Shown: piece after piece, positions 16,154 through 24,130 of the stretch
How the letters are laid out: each line of letters begins with the position of its first letter
Position numbering within the stretch: position 1 is the first letter of the stretch
Assembly (NCBI GenBank): GCA_019912545.1
Contig: JAIOIK010000058.1
Coordinates: 1 to 35,953 of the forward strand
DNA length: 35,953 nucleotides
Reading direction: 5' to 3'
Source of the DNA: Ignavibacteria bacterium
GTDB lineage: Bacteria; Bacteroidota; Ignavibacteria; Tepidaquicellales; OLB5
Translations under genes and position numbers: made by a program
Notes under the pieces: generated by a model
Database searches by the model: none
What the model saw: the letters and a program-made list of their open reading frames with translations, nothing else
What the model was told of the DNA's origin: nothing

Positions 16154-17800
16154 CTATTTAACTAATATCATTTTCTTTGTAACCCTGTAATCTCCAGCCG
16201 CTATTGTGTAAAAATAAATCCCGCTTGAAAATCCTGAAGCATTCCAAGCAATCTTATATTGTCCCAGATTTACATATTCATCAAGAAGAACTTCAATCTC
16301 TTTTCCGCTAACATCAAAAACAGATATCTTAACAAATGATGCCTTCGGAATATCAAATCTTATGGAAGTTGATGGATTAAACGGATTAGGATAATTTTGT
16401 GAAAGTACATAAACATTCGGTACAACATTAGAGATTGGCTCAATTGCACTTACTTTCGAATATCTTAGAGTATAAAAACCTGTATTAGTGCCGGTAAATT
16501 TCATAGAACCGGTTACAAAAATTTTATCTGTGTCCTGAACTGCAATCCCCGAAGCATAATCGTTAGAGCTTGCAGAACCATTTTCTCTCTGTTCCCATCC
16601 AAAGTCCCCGTTTCCTCTGTATGAAACAGTCAGGTAATCCATGCCTGTCCCTGAGCCCATACTTGTTCCGGTAACATAAACATTCCCTGAAACATTATCA
16701 ACGGTTATAGAAGACGGAAAATCATTTCCTGTATTTGAAGTCCTTTTTGCCCATTGCTGAACCAAAGATGAGTTATATTTTACTGTAGCATAATCATATG
16801 CAGAACTAACTCCTGTACTATTACCGGTTACATATACATTATTAAGGTTATCAATTGTCATCGCGGTAATCTGATCAATATTAGAAGCTGTTCCGTCATA
16901 AATTGCTGCTGCAAGGCTGTCTCCGCTTGATGCATTGTATTTAATGGTTATGAAGTCCTGATTTGTACCGGGTCTAAAACTATACCCGCCTACAAATACA
17001 CTTGAAAATGAATTATCCAAAACTACTGCAATTCCTTCATCAAAATAATTAGAGGTACCATTATGCTTTTTAGCCCAGGCGACAGTACCGTTGCTGTTTA
17101 TCTTCAAACTAAGTATATCATCTGTAGTAGCTACTCCTGTTCCCGACTTCCCCGTTATATATGCATTTCCAGATCCGTCAGCTTTTACAGAACGGGCTTC
17201 ATCAAAAATATTAGAAATCCCTCCGCTGTAAACTGATGGCCAGCCGCTTGCCATATTACCGCTTGCATCATACTTGAGCGTGGTAAACTTCTGAGCTCCA
17301 CCAACGTCGCTTCTTCCAGTAACATATACATTTCCTGATCCGTCAACAGCAACAGAAAATCCATAATCACCGCCATTGCCGGTACCATTATATGTTTTCA
17401 ACCATAAACGCGTGCCACTAGCAGCATCATACTTAATTGTAATAATATCTCTGCTTGGCGTAAAAGAATAACCGGTAACATAAACGGCGGTGTTATCACT
17501 TGTAATTGAATATACCTTATCGTCCATTGCACCGGAATATCTGTTTACCCATAAAGTATCTCCATTAGATGGGTCATACCTTAAAGTAACTATATCTGTA
17601 CCGGTACCTGTTCCAGCACTCCATCCTGTAACAAAAACCATTCCGGAAGAATTCAAAGAAACCCCAACTGATGAATCCTGAATAACGGAAGGACCATTAT
17701 ATTTCTTTGCCCAAATTGTGCTGGGCTGAGAAAATAAATCGTTATGGAAGCCAACAAGAATAAATGAAATGAGTAATATGTAGAGAATATATTTCTTCAT
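16154..17800 (-). CDS. Secreted SBBP-repeat beta-propeller-like protein with T9SS sorting domain
   Basis: The chosen start is the ATG at 17800, giving 548 residues. It places a clean Sec signal peptide at the N-terminus (MKKYILYILLISFILVGF..., cleavage likely after 'LFSQ'); a longer frame to 17938 only adds an unlikely leader. Most of the mature protein is eight or so repeats with the core '...YVTGxS...DxxTxKYxxxG'. This is the SBBP (seven-bladed beta-propeller-type) repeat common in surface proteins of this phylum. The last about 85 residues are a T9SS type A domain (LSQNYPNPFNPSTSIRFDIP... ending KKMILVK). The protein is expected at the cell surface; ligand binding or adhesion is inferred. 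The gene is monocistronic with a strong terminator. A cluster of inverted and direct repeats lies about 50-80 bp before the start. Confidence 0.88.
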   Translation of the reverse strand: MKKYILYILLISFILVGFHNDLFSQPSTIWAKKYNGPSVIQDSSVGVSLNSSGMVFVTGWSAGTGTGTDIVTLRYDPSNGDTLWVNRYSGAMDDKVYSITSDNTAVYVTGYSFTPSRDIITIKYDAASGTRLWLKTYNGTGNGGDYGFSVAVDGSGNVYVTGRSDVGGAQKFTTLKYDASGNMASGWPSVYSGGISNIFDEARSVKADGSGNAYITGKSGTGVATTDDILSLKINSNGTVAWAKKHNGTSNYFDEGIAVVLDNSFSSVFVGGYSFRPGTNQDFITIKYNASSGDSLAAAIYDGTASNIDQITAMTIDNLNNVYVTGNSTGVSSAYDYATVKYNSSLVQQWAKRTSNTGNDFPSSITVDNVSGNVYVTGTSMGSGTGMDYLTVSYRGNGDFGWEQRENGSASSNDYASGIAVQDTDKIFVTGSMKFTGTNTGFYTLRYSKVSAIEPISNVVPNVYVLSQNYPNPFNPSTSIRFDIPKASFVKISVFDVSGKEIEVLLDEYVNLGQYKIAWNASGFSSGIYFYTIAAGDYRVTKKMILVK

Positions 17801-17851
17801 ATAATTATTATTTAGATTACAATGCTGATTAACACAAAATACTTTAAATAT

Positions 17852-17880
17852 GGTATGTTTACAATACCGTTTACACGGTA
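17852..17880. promoter_or_regulatory. Nested inverted and direct repeats, possible operator
   Basis: GGTAT-N7-ATACC (17852-17868) partly overlaps TACCGT-N4-ACGGTA (17865-17880). GTTTACA occurs twice, 12 bp apart (17857 and 17869). The site lies 52-80 bp before the start of the SBBP gene, where a regulator could bind. No consensus promoter was found beside it, so the role is inferred. Confidence 0.4.
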
Positions 17881-18028
17881 GCAACATTCTAATTATGTCG
17901 ATTAAAGCTAAATATTGTAATTTCTTATTTAATAACATAGTTAATTAATATCGCTATGTCAATAAATATTTCAGTTAATTATTGTAGCTATACGCTGGAC
18001 TGTAATAGTTGGTACATACTAATGAAAG

Positions 18029-18059
18029 TTTTATTTAACAAATAAAAATAGTAAATTTG
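18029..18059 (+). promoter_or_regulatory. Possible promoter of the GH3 gene
   Basis: TAAATTTG at 18052-18059 matches the -7 consensus TAnnTTTG. TTTT at 18029-18032, 19 bp upstream, is a 3-of-4 match to the -33 TTTG. Transcription would begin about 15 nt before the TTG start. Confidence 0.45.
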
Positions 18060-18080
18060 AATAATAAATACTAACGAGAA

Positions 18081-19853
18081 TTGAAATTAAAGATCATCTT
18101 TTTCATACTGATTCTGTCATCAGCCGTGTTTCTTCTTACTCTGCTTAACAATAATACAAATTCTTATTCAACCATAGAAGTTTCTTCTCAAAAGCAGATT
18201 GACTTTAAACAGCCTGCCAGCCGGATTGTATCAAAGAAATTGAATGAAATGTCTCTCAAAGAAAAGATTGCACAAATGGTGATCTCAAGTACGGTTCCGG
18301 AAAACTTTAATGAAGACTCAAATGAATTTAAAAAATTAGAAAAACTTTGTTCAAAGAACAAAGTGGGCGGATTTATCTTCTTTAAGGGCACAACAACTGA
18401 TTATGCAAGGCTTTCAAATAAACTACAGGGCCTCTCAGACATTCCGCTTTTGATATCTTCCGATTTTGAGAGAGGAATAAAAATGCGCGTTACAGATGGA
18501 GTGCTTTTCCCAAATGCTATGGCAATTGGCGCTGCTGATAATCCAGAACTAAGTTATAAAATAGGACTTGAAATAGCTCGTGAAACAAGGCTCATTGGTG
18601 TTCACCAAAATTACTCCCCTGTTTGCGATGTAAACAATAATCCAAACAATCCTATCATCAATGTCAGGTCTTTCGGAGAAGACCCAAAGCTCGTTTCGAG
18701 AATGAGCCAAAGTATGATAAAGGGACTCCAGGACGGGAAAGTAATAGCAACTGCAAAACACTTCCCGGGACATGGCGATACAGAGATTGATTCTCATAAC
18801 GATCTGCCGATGCTTAATTTCTCGATGGATAGGCTCAGCAGCATCGAGCTCGTTCCTTTCAGAAATGCAATAGAGCATAATGTAATGTCGGTAATGATAG
18901 CACACCTTTCATTTCCGGAACTGGAGTCTCAGGCAAATATTCCGGCATCGCTCTCTCCAAACATAGTGCAGGGTTTACTTATTGATAAAATGGGTTTCCA
19001 GGGGCTTGTTGTTACCGACGCACTGAATATGAAAGGAATCACTAAATACTTTTCAACCGCAGAAGTAGCAGTTATGTGCGTAAATGCAGGAATTGATCTT
19101 ATATTAATGCCGTTAAACGAAGAGACTACTATTGATGCTATCGAAGCGGCAGTATTGAATGGCTCAATCTCTGCAGAAAGAATCGATCGCTCCGCAGAAA
19201 AAATACTGAAGGCAAAAGAGTGGCTGGGCTTATTCGAAAACAGGATGATCCAGGATGCCGATGTTTACAAGAATATCAACACGCCTGAAGCAAGCAGTCT
19301 TTCTCAGCAAATTGCAGATGAATCGATTACACTGGTCAAGGATGAAAACGGAGTATTGCCTTTTAGAAATGCTATTGGCAAGAGTACTGCTGTAATAACA
19401 ATTAGTGAAGGCGGTGAACAGGATAATACCGCGTTTCTAAGTTCCGTTATCCCCGATTATTTTAACTCAGCAGTATATTTTTCAGCTAATACAAATTCTG
19501 CCGATGCAATGCTTGAAAGTAATATCGAATCTCTTGCAAATACTGAACAAGTGGTAATTGCTGTATATGCCAAAGTCAGATATGGAACAGGAAAGATCTC
19601 GATTTCACAAAAGAATATTGAAATTATAAACAGAATAAAAGGCCTGAATAAAAATATCGTGATTATTTCATTCGGGAATCCGTATTTACTTAAGGAATTT
19701 CCTGAAGTACCTGCTTATATATGCGCCTATGGTGATTCAGATGTATCAATTAATGCCGCGCTAAAGGCAATAACTGGTGCAATAAAATTTAAAGGCAAGC
19801 TTCCTGTATCAATAACAGATCAGTATAAGTTTGGCGCAGGAATTCTTAAGTAA
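18081..19853 (+). CDS. Secreted glycoside hydrolase family 3 beta-N-acetylhexosaminidase
   Basis: A 590-residue GH3 enzyme of the NagZ-like branch. The N-terminal hydrophobic segment (residues 4-22) is a signal peptide or membrane anchor. The (beta/alpha)8 domain follows: 'KIAQMVISS' (62-70), 'SSDFERG', then 'KHFPGHGDTEIDSH' (226-239), the loop that carries the His/Asp pair in NagZ-type enzymes. The nucleophile is D313 in 'VVTDALNMKGI'. An alpha/beta sandwich domain fills the C-terminal 200 residues, as in two-domain bacterial members. It should release N-acetylhexosamine from peptidoglycan fragments or chitin-type glycans in the periplasm or outside. The start codon is TTG, supported by the signal sequence and a promoter just upstream. 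No peptidoglycan-recycling partners are adjacent. Confidence 0.9.
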   Translation: MKLKIIFFILILSSAVFLLTLLNNNTNSYSTIEVSSQKQIDFKQPASRIVSKKLNEMSLKEKIAQMVISSTVPENFNEDSNEFKKLEKLCSKNKVGGFIFFKGTTTDYARLSNKLQGLSDIPLLISSDFERGIKMRVTDGVLFPNAMAIGAADNPELSYKIGLEIARETRLIGVHQNYSPVCDVNNNPNNPIINVRSFGEDPKLVSRMSQSMIKGLQDGKVIATAKHFPGHGDTEIDSHNDLPMLNFSMDRLSSIELVPFRNAIEHNVMSVMIAHLSFPELESQANIPASLSPNIVQGLLIDKMGFQGLVVTDALNMKGITKYFSTAEVAVMCVNAGIDLILMPLNEETTIDAIEAAVLNGSISAERIDRSAEKILKAKEWLGLFENRMIQDADVYKNINTPEASSLSQQIADESITLVKDENGVLPFRNAIGKSTAVITISEGGEQDNTAFLSSVIPDYFNSAVYFSANTNSADAMLESNIESLANTEQVVIAVYAKVRYGTGKISISQKNIEIINRIKGLNKNIVIISFGNPYLLKEFPEVPAYICAYGDSDVSINAALKAITGAIKFKGKLPVSITDQYKFGAGILK

Positions 19854-20027
19854 CTTATAATACTTTAGATTTTCCCATTATTTTTACGCATTTAGCCATT
19901 ATGCTTCAAGTTATGCTGCCTCAAGCAAATACCAAAAAAGTCAGAGAACTTTTGTGCAATTCGCAGCAAATATTTTTCATTTTAAATCTTACGTTTGCAA
20001 TTGGCATAATAACATGATCTTCAAGCA

Positions 20028-20058
20028 TTTGAAATATCGTATAATTGATTTATATTTG
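20028..20058 (+). promoter_or_regulatory. Bacteroidota-type promoter of the lipoprotein gene
   Basis: TTTG (20028-20031) and TATATTTG (20051-20058) are 19 bp apart, an exact match to TTTG-N19-21-TAnnTTTG. Transcription would start near 20065. This rules out a translation start at 20045 and supports the ATG at 20093, which has AGGAAGGA at 20077-20084. Confidence 0.72.
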
Positions 20059-20092
20059 TATATCTCAATTTAATACAGGAAGGAATCAACTT

Positions 20093-20767
20093 ATGAATAA
20101 CAGGTTCAAACTAATAATTGTTTTAACCGTGTTTATATTCGCTGCATCATTATACCTGGTCGGCTGTGTAAACTATGATCAGAAAACCACAATCAAAGTA
20201 GACGGTTCAGGTTCAATGAAGATTCACTACTGGTCCGGCATGAAGAATTTCTCAATGGGTACAACTCTTGGTAAATTTGAGTTTGATGAATCTAAGACCA
20301 AAGATAAGTATAAAAGCGGAAACACAGATGTAACAAGCATAAAGGTTGAAGATAATCTTGATGACTCAACTAAACACGTCCGCATTGAGCTGACTTTCAA
20401 AGATATAAATAAACTTTCCGATGCCAAGGGATTTGAAAGTGCAAAGGCAACATGGAAAGAAGTTTCAGACGGCATGGAGCTGAAATATACTCTATTAAAG
20501 GATACTTCGGCTGCTTCACAAATGAGCGCAACAGACTACAAAGTTACATATGAATTTACTATGCCATCAGAGATTGTTTCAACAAACGGAACGAAAGATG
20601 GAGAAACAGTAAAGTATAATTATACTCTTGCAGATCTTGGCAAAGATCTAGAAATGACAACGGTCGTTAAGAAACCAAAAGGAAAGCTCTGCGGCATAAT
20701 CGGCATGGCTATGGGTACAATGCTTATTGGTTTTGCTTATTACACTCAGAAAAAGAAAAAGAAATAA
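20093..20767 (+). CDS. Lipoprotein with predicted C-terminal membrane segment, LppM-like
   Basis: From the ATG at 20093 the protein has 224 residues. A lipoprotein signal peptide (hydrophobic 7-22, lipobox 'LVGC' with C25) is followed by 'TTIKVDGSGSMKIHYWSG'. This resembles the opening of LppM-type lipoprotein domains ('...v.dGsg...'), and beta-rich sequence follows. Near the end is a hydrophobic helix ('GIIGMAMGTMLIGFAYY') and a KKKKK tail, so the protein may be anchored both by lipid and by a C-terminal membrane helix. No enzymatic motif is visible. The start is supported by an AGGAAGGA ribosome site 8 nt upstream and a good promoter. It is followed 67 bp later by a DUF1579 gene. The LppM resemblance is weak; function unknown. 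Confidence 0.75.
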   Translation: MNNRFKLIIVLTVFIFAASLYLVGCVNYDQKTTIKVDGSGSMKIHYWSGMKNFSMGTTLGKFEFDESKTKDKYKSGNTDVTSIKVEDNLDDSTKHVRIELTFKDINKLSDAKGFESAKATWKEVSDGMELKYTLLKDTSAASQMSATDYKVTYEFTMPSEIVSTNGTKDGETVKYNYTLADLGKDLEMTTVVKKPKGKLCGIIGMAMGTMLIGFAYYTQKKKKK

Positions 20768-20834
20768 TTTAACAAACATATTATCGCGTTAATATTGCGC
20801 GTAATAATTTACTAACCAAAATATTTTAAAAGCC

Positions 20835-21407
20835 ATGAAAAACTCAATTTTCACTTTCATTGTTTTATTTGCAGCAGCAGTTTTTTGCAGTAATTCATAT
20901 TCACAAGATGATAATATGAAGAAATGGATGGACTATATGACGCCGAGCGACATGCATAAAATGCTTGCCAAAGGAACCGGTAGCTGGAATATGAAAACCA
21001 CATTCTGGATGGCGCCCGGAAGTGAACCAATGGTATCTGAAGCCACAGCTACAGGTGAAATGGTAATGGATGGCAGATATTTGATAAGTAAAGTAAAAGG
21101 CAATATGATGGGTATGCCGTTTGATGGGATGTCAGTTGAAGGTTATGATAATGCCGCTAAATTATTTATGACAACATGGATTGATAATATGGGTACTGGA
21201 ATAATGTACATGACAGGCAAATGGGAGGAATCATCAAAGACAATAAACTATACAGGTAAAACTGTTGACCCGATGACAGCGAACTGGATTGATGTAAGGC
21301 AAGTTGTCACTTTCAACAGTGACGGTACGACCACTATGCTAATGTATGGCCCCGGACCGGATGGAAAAGAATTTAAGACTATGGAAATTTTGAGTACAAA
21401 GCAGTAA
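20835..21407 (+). CDS. Secreted DUF1579 family protein
   Basis: A 190-residue protein with a Sec signal peptide (MKNSIFTFIVLFAAAVFCSNSYSQ, cleaved near residue 23). The mature part has the DUF1579 pattern: 'MLAKGTGSWN' early, 'DGRYLISKVKGNMMGMPFDGMSVEGYDNAAK', 'TWIDNMGTGIMYMTGKWEESSKTINYTG' and a C-terminal 'VTFNSDGTTTMLMY'. Methionine content is high (over 20 Met), unusual for a secreted protein. DUF1579 proteins form small beta-barrel, lipocalin-like folds of unknown role. It is followed by a strong terminator and is convergent with the sensor kinase gene. Confidence 0.85.
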   Translation: MKNSIFTFIVLFAAAVFCSNSYSQDDNMKKWMDYMTPSDMHKMLAKGTGSWNMKTTFWMAPGSEPMVSEATATGEMVMDGRYLISKVKGNMMGMPFDGMSVEGYDNAAKLFMTTWIDNMGTGIMYMTGKWEESSKTINYTGKTVDPMTANWIDVRQVVTFNSDGTTTMLMYGPGPDGKEFKTMEILSTKQ

Positions 21408-21425
21408 GGAAAATTTGCTGATCTT

Positions 21426-21459
21426 CCCCCTGTTATTATTCTGTAACAGGGGGTTTTTT
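21426..21459 (+). terminator. Strong intrinsic terminator after the DUF1579 gene
   Basis: CCCCCTGTTA (21426-21435) and TAACAGGGGG (21444-21453) form a perfect 10-bp stem with an 8-nt loop, followed by TTTTTT. It ends at the stop codon of the convergent kinase gene. Confidence 0.92.
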
Positions 21460-22522
21460 ATTCTTTGAAAGTTATGATATATTCAACACCGTTTTTGTTA
21501 ATTAACTCGATCTTTGCAGAAAGCTGCGATACGAGTGTTTTGACTATCATGAGCCCCAGAGTATCAGGTTTATCAAATTCGTAACCTTCAGGAAAACCGG
21601 CCCCATTATCCCTTATCGACAATCGAAAATTTCCATTCTCTTTTTCAAGGTCTATTGTTATTTCTGCGTTATCATAATCGCTGAATGCATATTTAAGGCT
21701 GTTACTCACAAGCTCATTAATTATTAACGAGCATGGTATTGCCTTATCAACAGAAAGCTCAATATTATTGTCAGCAATATTGAATCTGACGCGATTTGTC
21801 CTTCCATCGTAAAGCTCTACCAAGCGGCCAATCAATTCATTGGCACTTGATCTAAAATCAATATGTTCCAGATCGTCAGATTTATACAGCATTTCGTGAA
21901 TTGCAGCCATTGACATTATCCTGCTCTGCGATTCTTCGAATATAAGTTTCATGTCCTTATCCTTGATCTTTCTCGATTGCAGCATCAGCAAGCTTGATAT
22001 GACCTGGAAATTATTCTTCACACGATGGTGAATTTCTTTGATCAGGAGTTCTTTTTCCTGCAAAGCTATCCTGAGATTTTCTTCGGCAAGTTTCTTTTCA
22101 TGAATATCTTCATCTATTTCAATTACTATTTTACTTTTTGGGTCTTTTCCTTTGACTACATATGTGTTATACCATTTATAATTGCTGTCAATTCTGCTAT
22201 TCATTCTAAGTTCGCGATGAAACCCCAGGCTTCCGGTGATTTCCTTTTTCAGCTCATCCGAAGAAAGATCAAGATCATCCGGATGAACTGAGAAATATTT
22301 GTCTTCTTCTACCAGCTGCATCAGTTCATCGATATTACCACTATCAACTCCAATTGCATTGTAAAATGCGGAGTTTGCATAAAGGATTTTTCCGCTTTCC
22401 CAAATAGAAATATTTGTCGGTATGGATTCAAGAAGATTCCACAAAAGACTTTCTTCGGGTAATTTCTTATGTGAAACCAGGTATTCTGAAAGCGGGTCTA
22501 TAAAGGCAAGATTTTCAATCAT
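21458..22522 (-). CDS. PAS-containing sensor histidine kinase, HisKA_2 type
   Basis: A 354-residue cytoplasmic kinase. Residues about 22-145 form a PAS domain with PAC-like end ('IPTNISIWESGKILYANSAF', 'VVKGKDPKSKIVIEIDEDI'). The HisKA_2 dimerisation helix follows with 'IKEIHHRVKNN' (H165/H166, phosphoacceptor). The HATPase has an N-box 'INELVSNSLKYAF', a G1 box 'DNGAGFP' and 'TLGLMIVKTL'. HisKA_2 kinases usually pass phosphate to a separate response regulator with a DNA-binding or enzymatic output. No receiver gene is adjacent, so it is an orphan kinase here. No transmembrane segment is present, so it probably senses a cytoplasmic signal. It is transcribed away from the serine hydrolase gene; a shared 280-bp region lies between. 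Confidence 0.92.
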   Translation of the reverse strand: MIENLAFIDPLSEYLVSHKKLPEESLLWNLLESIPTNISIWESGKILYANSAFYNAIGVDSGNIDELMQLVEEDKYFSVHPDDLDLSSDELKKEITGSLGFHRELRMNSRIDSNYKWYNTYVVKGKDPKSKIVIEIDEDIHEKKLAEENLRIALQEKELLIKEIHHRVKNNFQVISSLLMLQSRKIKDKDMKLIFEESQSRIMSMAAIHEMLYKSDDLEHIDFRSSANELIGRLVELYDGRTNRVRFNIADNNIELSVDKAIPCSLIINELVSNSLKYAFSDYDNAEITIDLEKENGNFRLSIRDNGAGFPEGYEFDKPDTLGLMIVKTLVSQLSAKIELINKNGVEYIITFKE

Positions 22523-22695
22523 TTTTCATTTTTTTGGGGCATTAAAATGTTAAAGTAATTTAACTTGAAATTATGCTTATAAGTATAACTGGTAAAAGTG
22601 ATTATAGGATTACAAGCACTGGTATCTACCGTTAAAAGAGTATAATTCAAAACTTTGTTCTGAAAATTGACGCACTATTCTGCAATCCAAACTTC

Positions 22696-22727
22696 ATTGA
22701 GACTTAAATCACTTATCGGTATATTTG
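22696..22727 (+). promoter_or_regulatory. Possible promoter of the serine hydrolase gene
   Basis: TATATTTG (22720-22727) matches the -7 consensus exactly. ATTG (22696-22699), 20 bp upstream, is a 3-of-4 match to TTTG. Transcription would start near 22734. This argues against a TTG start at 22667 and for the ATG at 22805. Confidence 0.5.
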
Positions 22728-22804
22728 TATTCCGCAATAAACTGAATATTTCACTTTATAATAGCGTGTATAAACGCCAATTTTCAAACTTGGCTGGACT
22801 CAAA

Positions 22805-24037
22805 ATGAACAGCAGAGAATGTCAAAATCTTAAAAATTTCAAGGTTTTCAAAGAAATTAAGTATTGGCATTTTTTTATGTTCGCAGTTCTTTTAACAATT
22901 CACGGGCAGATGCTGGCTCAGCAAAAGTCATATGATTTTTCAGCCATAGATAGGATGATTGAAGGCGGAATTCAGTCTCAGGCATACCCATCGGCCGTTC
23001 TTGTAATAGGTAATTCAAAAGGGATACTTTATCAAAATGCATATGGCAGGTTAACTTATGAGGAAAGTTCCGCAGCAACAACAATGCGTACTATATATGA
23101 TCTTGCTTCGGTGACAAAGGTGATTGCGGCAACTTCGGCAATCATGAAGCTTTATGATGAGGGCAGGATCGATCTCAATGCATCTGTTGCCGCATACATC
23201 CCTGAATTCAGCAGCAATGGCAAAGAAGATATAACTGTCATGAATCTTTTGCTTCACAATTCCGGATTAACTGCATGGACTCCGTTTTACCAGGATTCCG
23301 AAATGGATTCACCGGCAAAAGTTAAAAATGCCATCTATAACTGCACCAAAGAATATACAACAGGATCAAGAACGCTTTACAGCGATTATAACGCTTTCCT
23401 GCTGGGAGAAATAGTTTATAGGATATCCGGAAAACAGCTTGATAAATTTTGCAGGGATAATATTTTTGTTCCGCTTAATATGACCGATACATATTTCCTT
23501 GTCCCGCTTTCTGAAGATTACCGTATTGCCCCGACAGAAAACGATACATATTGGCGCAATACTCTTTTGAAAGGATACGTTCATGATGAATTGGCTGCAA
23601 TACTTGAAGGTGTTTCCGGAAATGCAGGGTTATTTTCAACGGGCCCTGATCTTTTCAAATACATGCAGATGATACTTAACAATGGAGTATATTACGATGA
23701 AAGAAAATCTAATGCAATCGCAGATACTTTATTCAGCGCTCAAACAGTAGAATTGTTCACAGCTAAGGCAACAGGACTTGGCTACAGCAACACTAGAGCT
23801 CTTGGCTGGGAAACAAAGCCTGAGCCAACCAAGTACCCGCCGCCATGCGGTTATAAATTTTCTAACAATTGTTTTGGTCATACGGGGTACACGGGTACAT
23901 CTGTTTGGTGTGATAGGGAAAAAGACCTGGTAGTGGTCTTCCTCACCAACAGGGTTTACCCTACACGGGGTAATGAAGAAGTTCGCAGTATCCGCCCGAA
24001 GATCCACGATGAAGCTTGCAGAATACTTGGATATTGA
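22805..24037 (+). CDS. Secreted serine hydrolase, beta-lactamase/class C-like
   Basis: From the ATG at 22805 the protein has 410 residues. A long N-region is followed by a hydrophobic stretch ('HFFMFAVLLTIHGQMLAQ') that is a plausible Sec signal. The catalytic S-x-x-K is S102-V-T-K105 in 'LASVTKV'. 'YSDYNAF' gives Y-x-N, and 'GHTGYTG' replaces the KTG box. This is the beta-lactamase-related (PF00144) family, which includes class C beta-lactamases, D-amino-acid peptidases and esterases. It is expected in the periplasm or at the surface; substrate unknown, and no evidence points specifically to antibiotic hydrolysis. The start is chosen because the promoter lies downstream of an alternative TTG at 22667. 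The neighbouring gene 5' is a divergent sensor kinase. Confidence 0.85.
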   Translation: MNSRECQNLKNFKVFKEIKYWHFFMFAVLLTIHGQMLAQQKSYDFSAIDRMIEGGIQSQAYPSAVLVIGNSKGILYQNAYGRLTYEESSAATTMRTIYDLASVTKVIAATSAIMKLYDEGRIDLNASVAAYIPEFSSNGKEDITVMNLLLHNSGLTAWTPFYQDSEMDSPAKVKNAIYNCTKEYTTGSRTLYSDYNAFLLGEIVYRISGKQLDKFCRDNIFVPLNMTDTYFLVPLSEDYRIAPTENDTYWRNTLLKGYVHDELAAILEGVSGNAGLFSTGPDLFKYMQMILNNGVYYDERKSNAIADTLFSAQTVELFTAKATGLGYSNTRALGWETKPEPTKYPPPCGYKFSNNCFGHTGYTGTSVWCDREKDLVVVFLTNRVYPTRGNEEVRSIRPKIHDEACRILGY

Positions 24038-24065
24038 AAATTTGGAATGCCTCAGAATAATTTTG
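24033..24065 (+). promoter_or_regulatory. Possible promoter of the rocA-led run
   Basis: TAATTTTG (24058-24065) matches TAnnTTTG. ATTG (24033-24036), 21 bp upstream, is a 3-of-4 match to TTTG. Transcription would start near 24072, upstream of a palindrome at 24094-24108. Confidence 0.5.
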
Positions 24066-24093
24066 TAACAATTAATGAATCAATTTAACCAAT

Positions 24094-24108
24094 ACCGCAT
24101 AATGCGGT
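24094..24108. promoter_or_regulatory. Perfect 15-bp palindrome, candidate operator before rocA
   Basis: ACCGCAT-A-ATGCGGT is a perfect dyad with a 1-bp centre. It lies about 22 bp after the inferred transcription start and 23 bp before the rocA ATG. The position and symmetry fit a dimeric repressor site. No regulator gene is adjacent and no T-run follows, so a terminator is unlikely. Confidence 0.5.
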
Positions 24109-24130
24109 CATAACAGGATAATAAACAATA

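Noticed and set aside
17801-17938. N-terminal extension of the SBBP protein
   Set aside because: It adds 46 residues before a typical Sec signal peptide and spans the operator-like repeats.
20045-20092. Upstream extension of the lipoprotein gene to a start at 20045
   Set aside because: It overlaps the promoter, spoils the lipoprotein signal peptide and lacks a ribosome site, unlike the ATG at 20093.
22667-22804. TTG start of the serine hydrolase at 22667
   Set aside because: It lies upstream of the likely promoter and would bury the signal peptide inside the protein.
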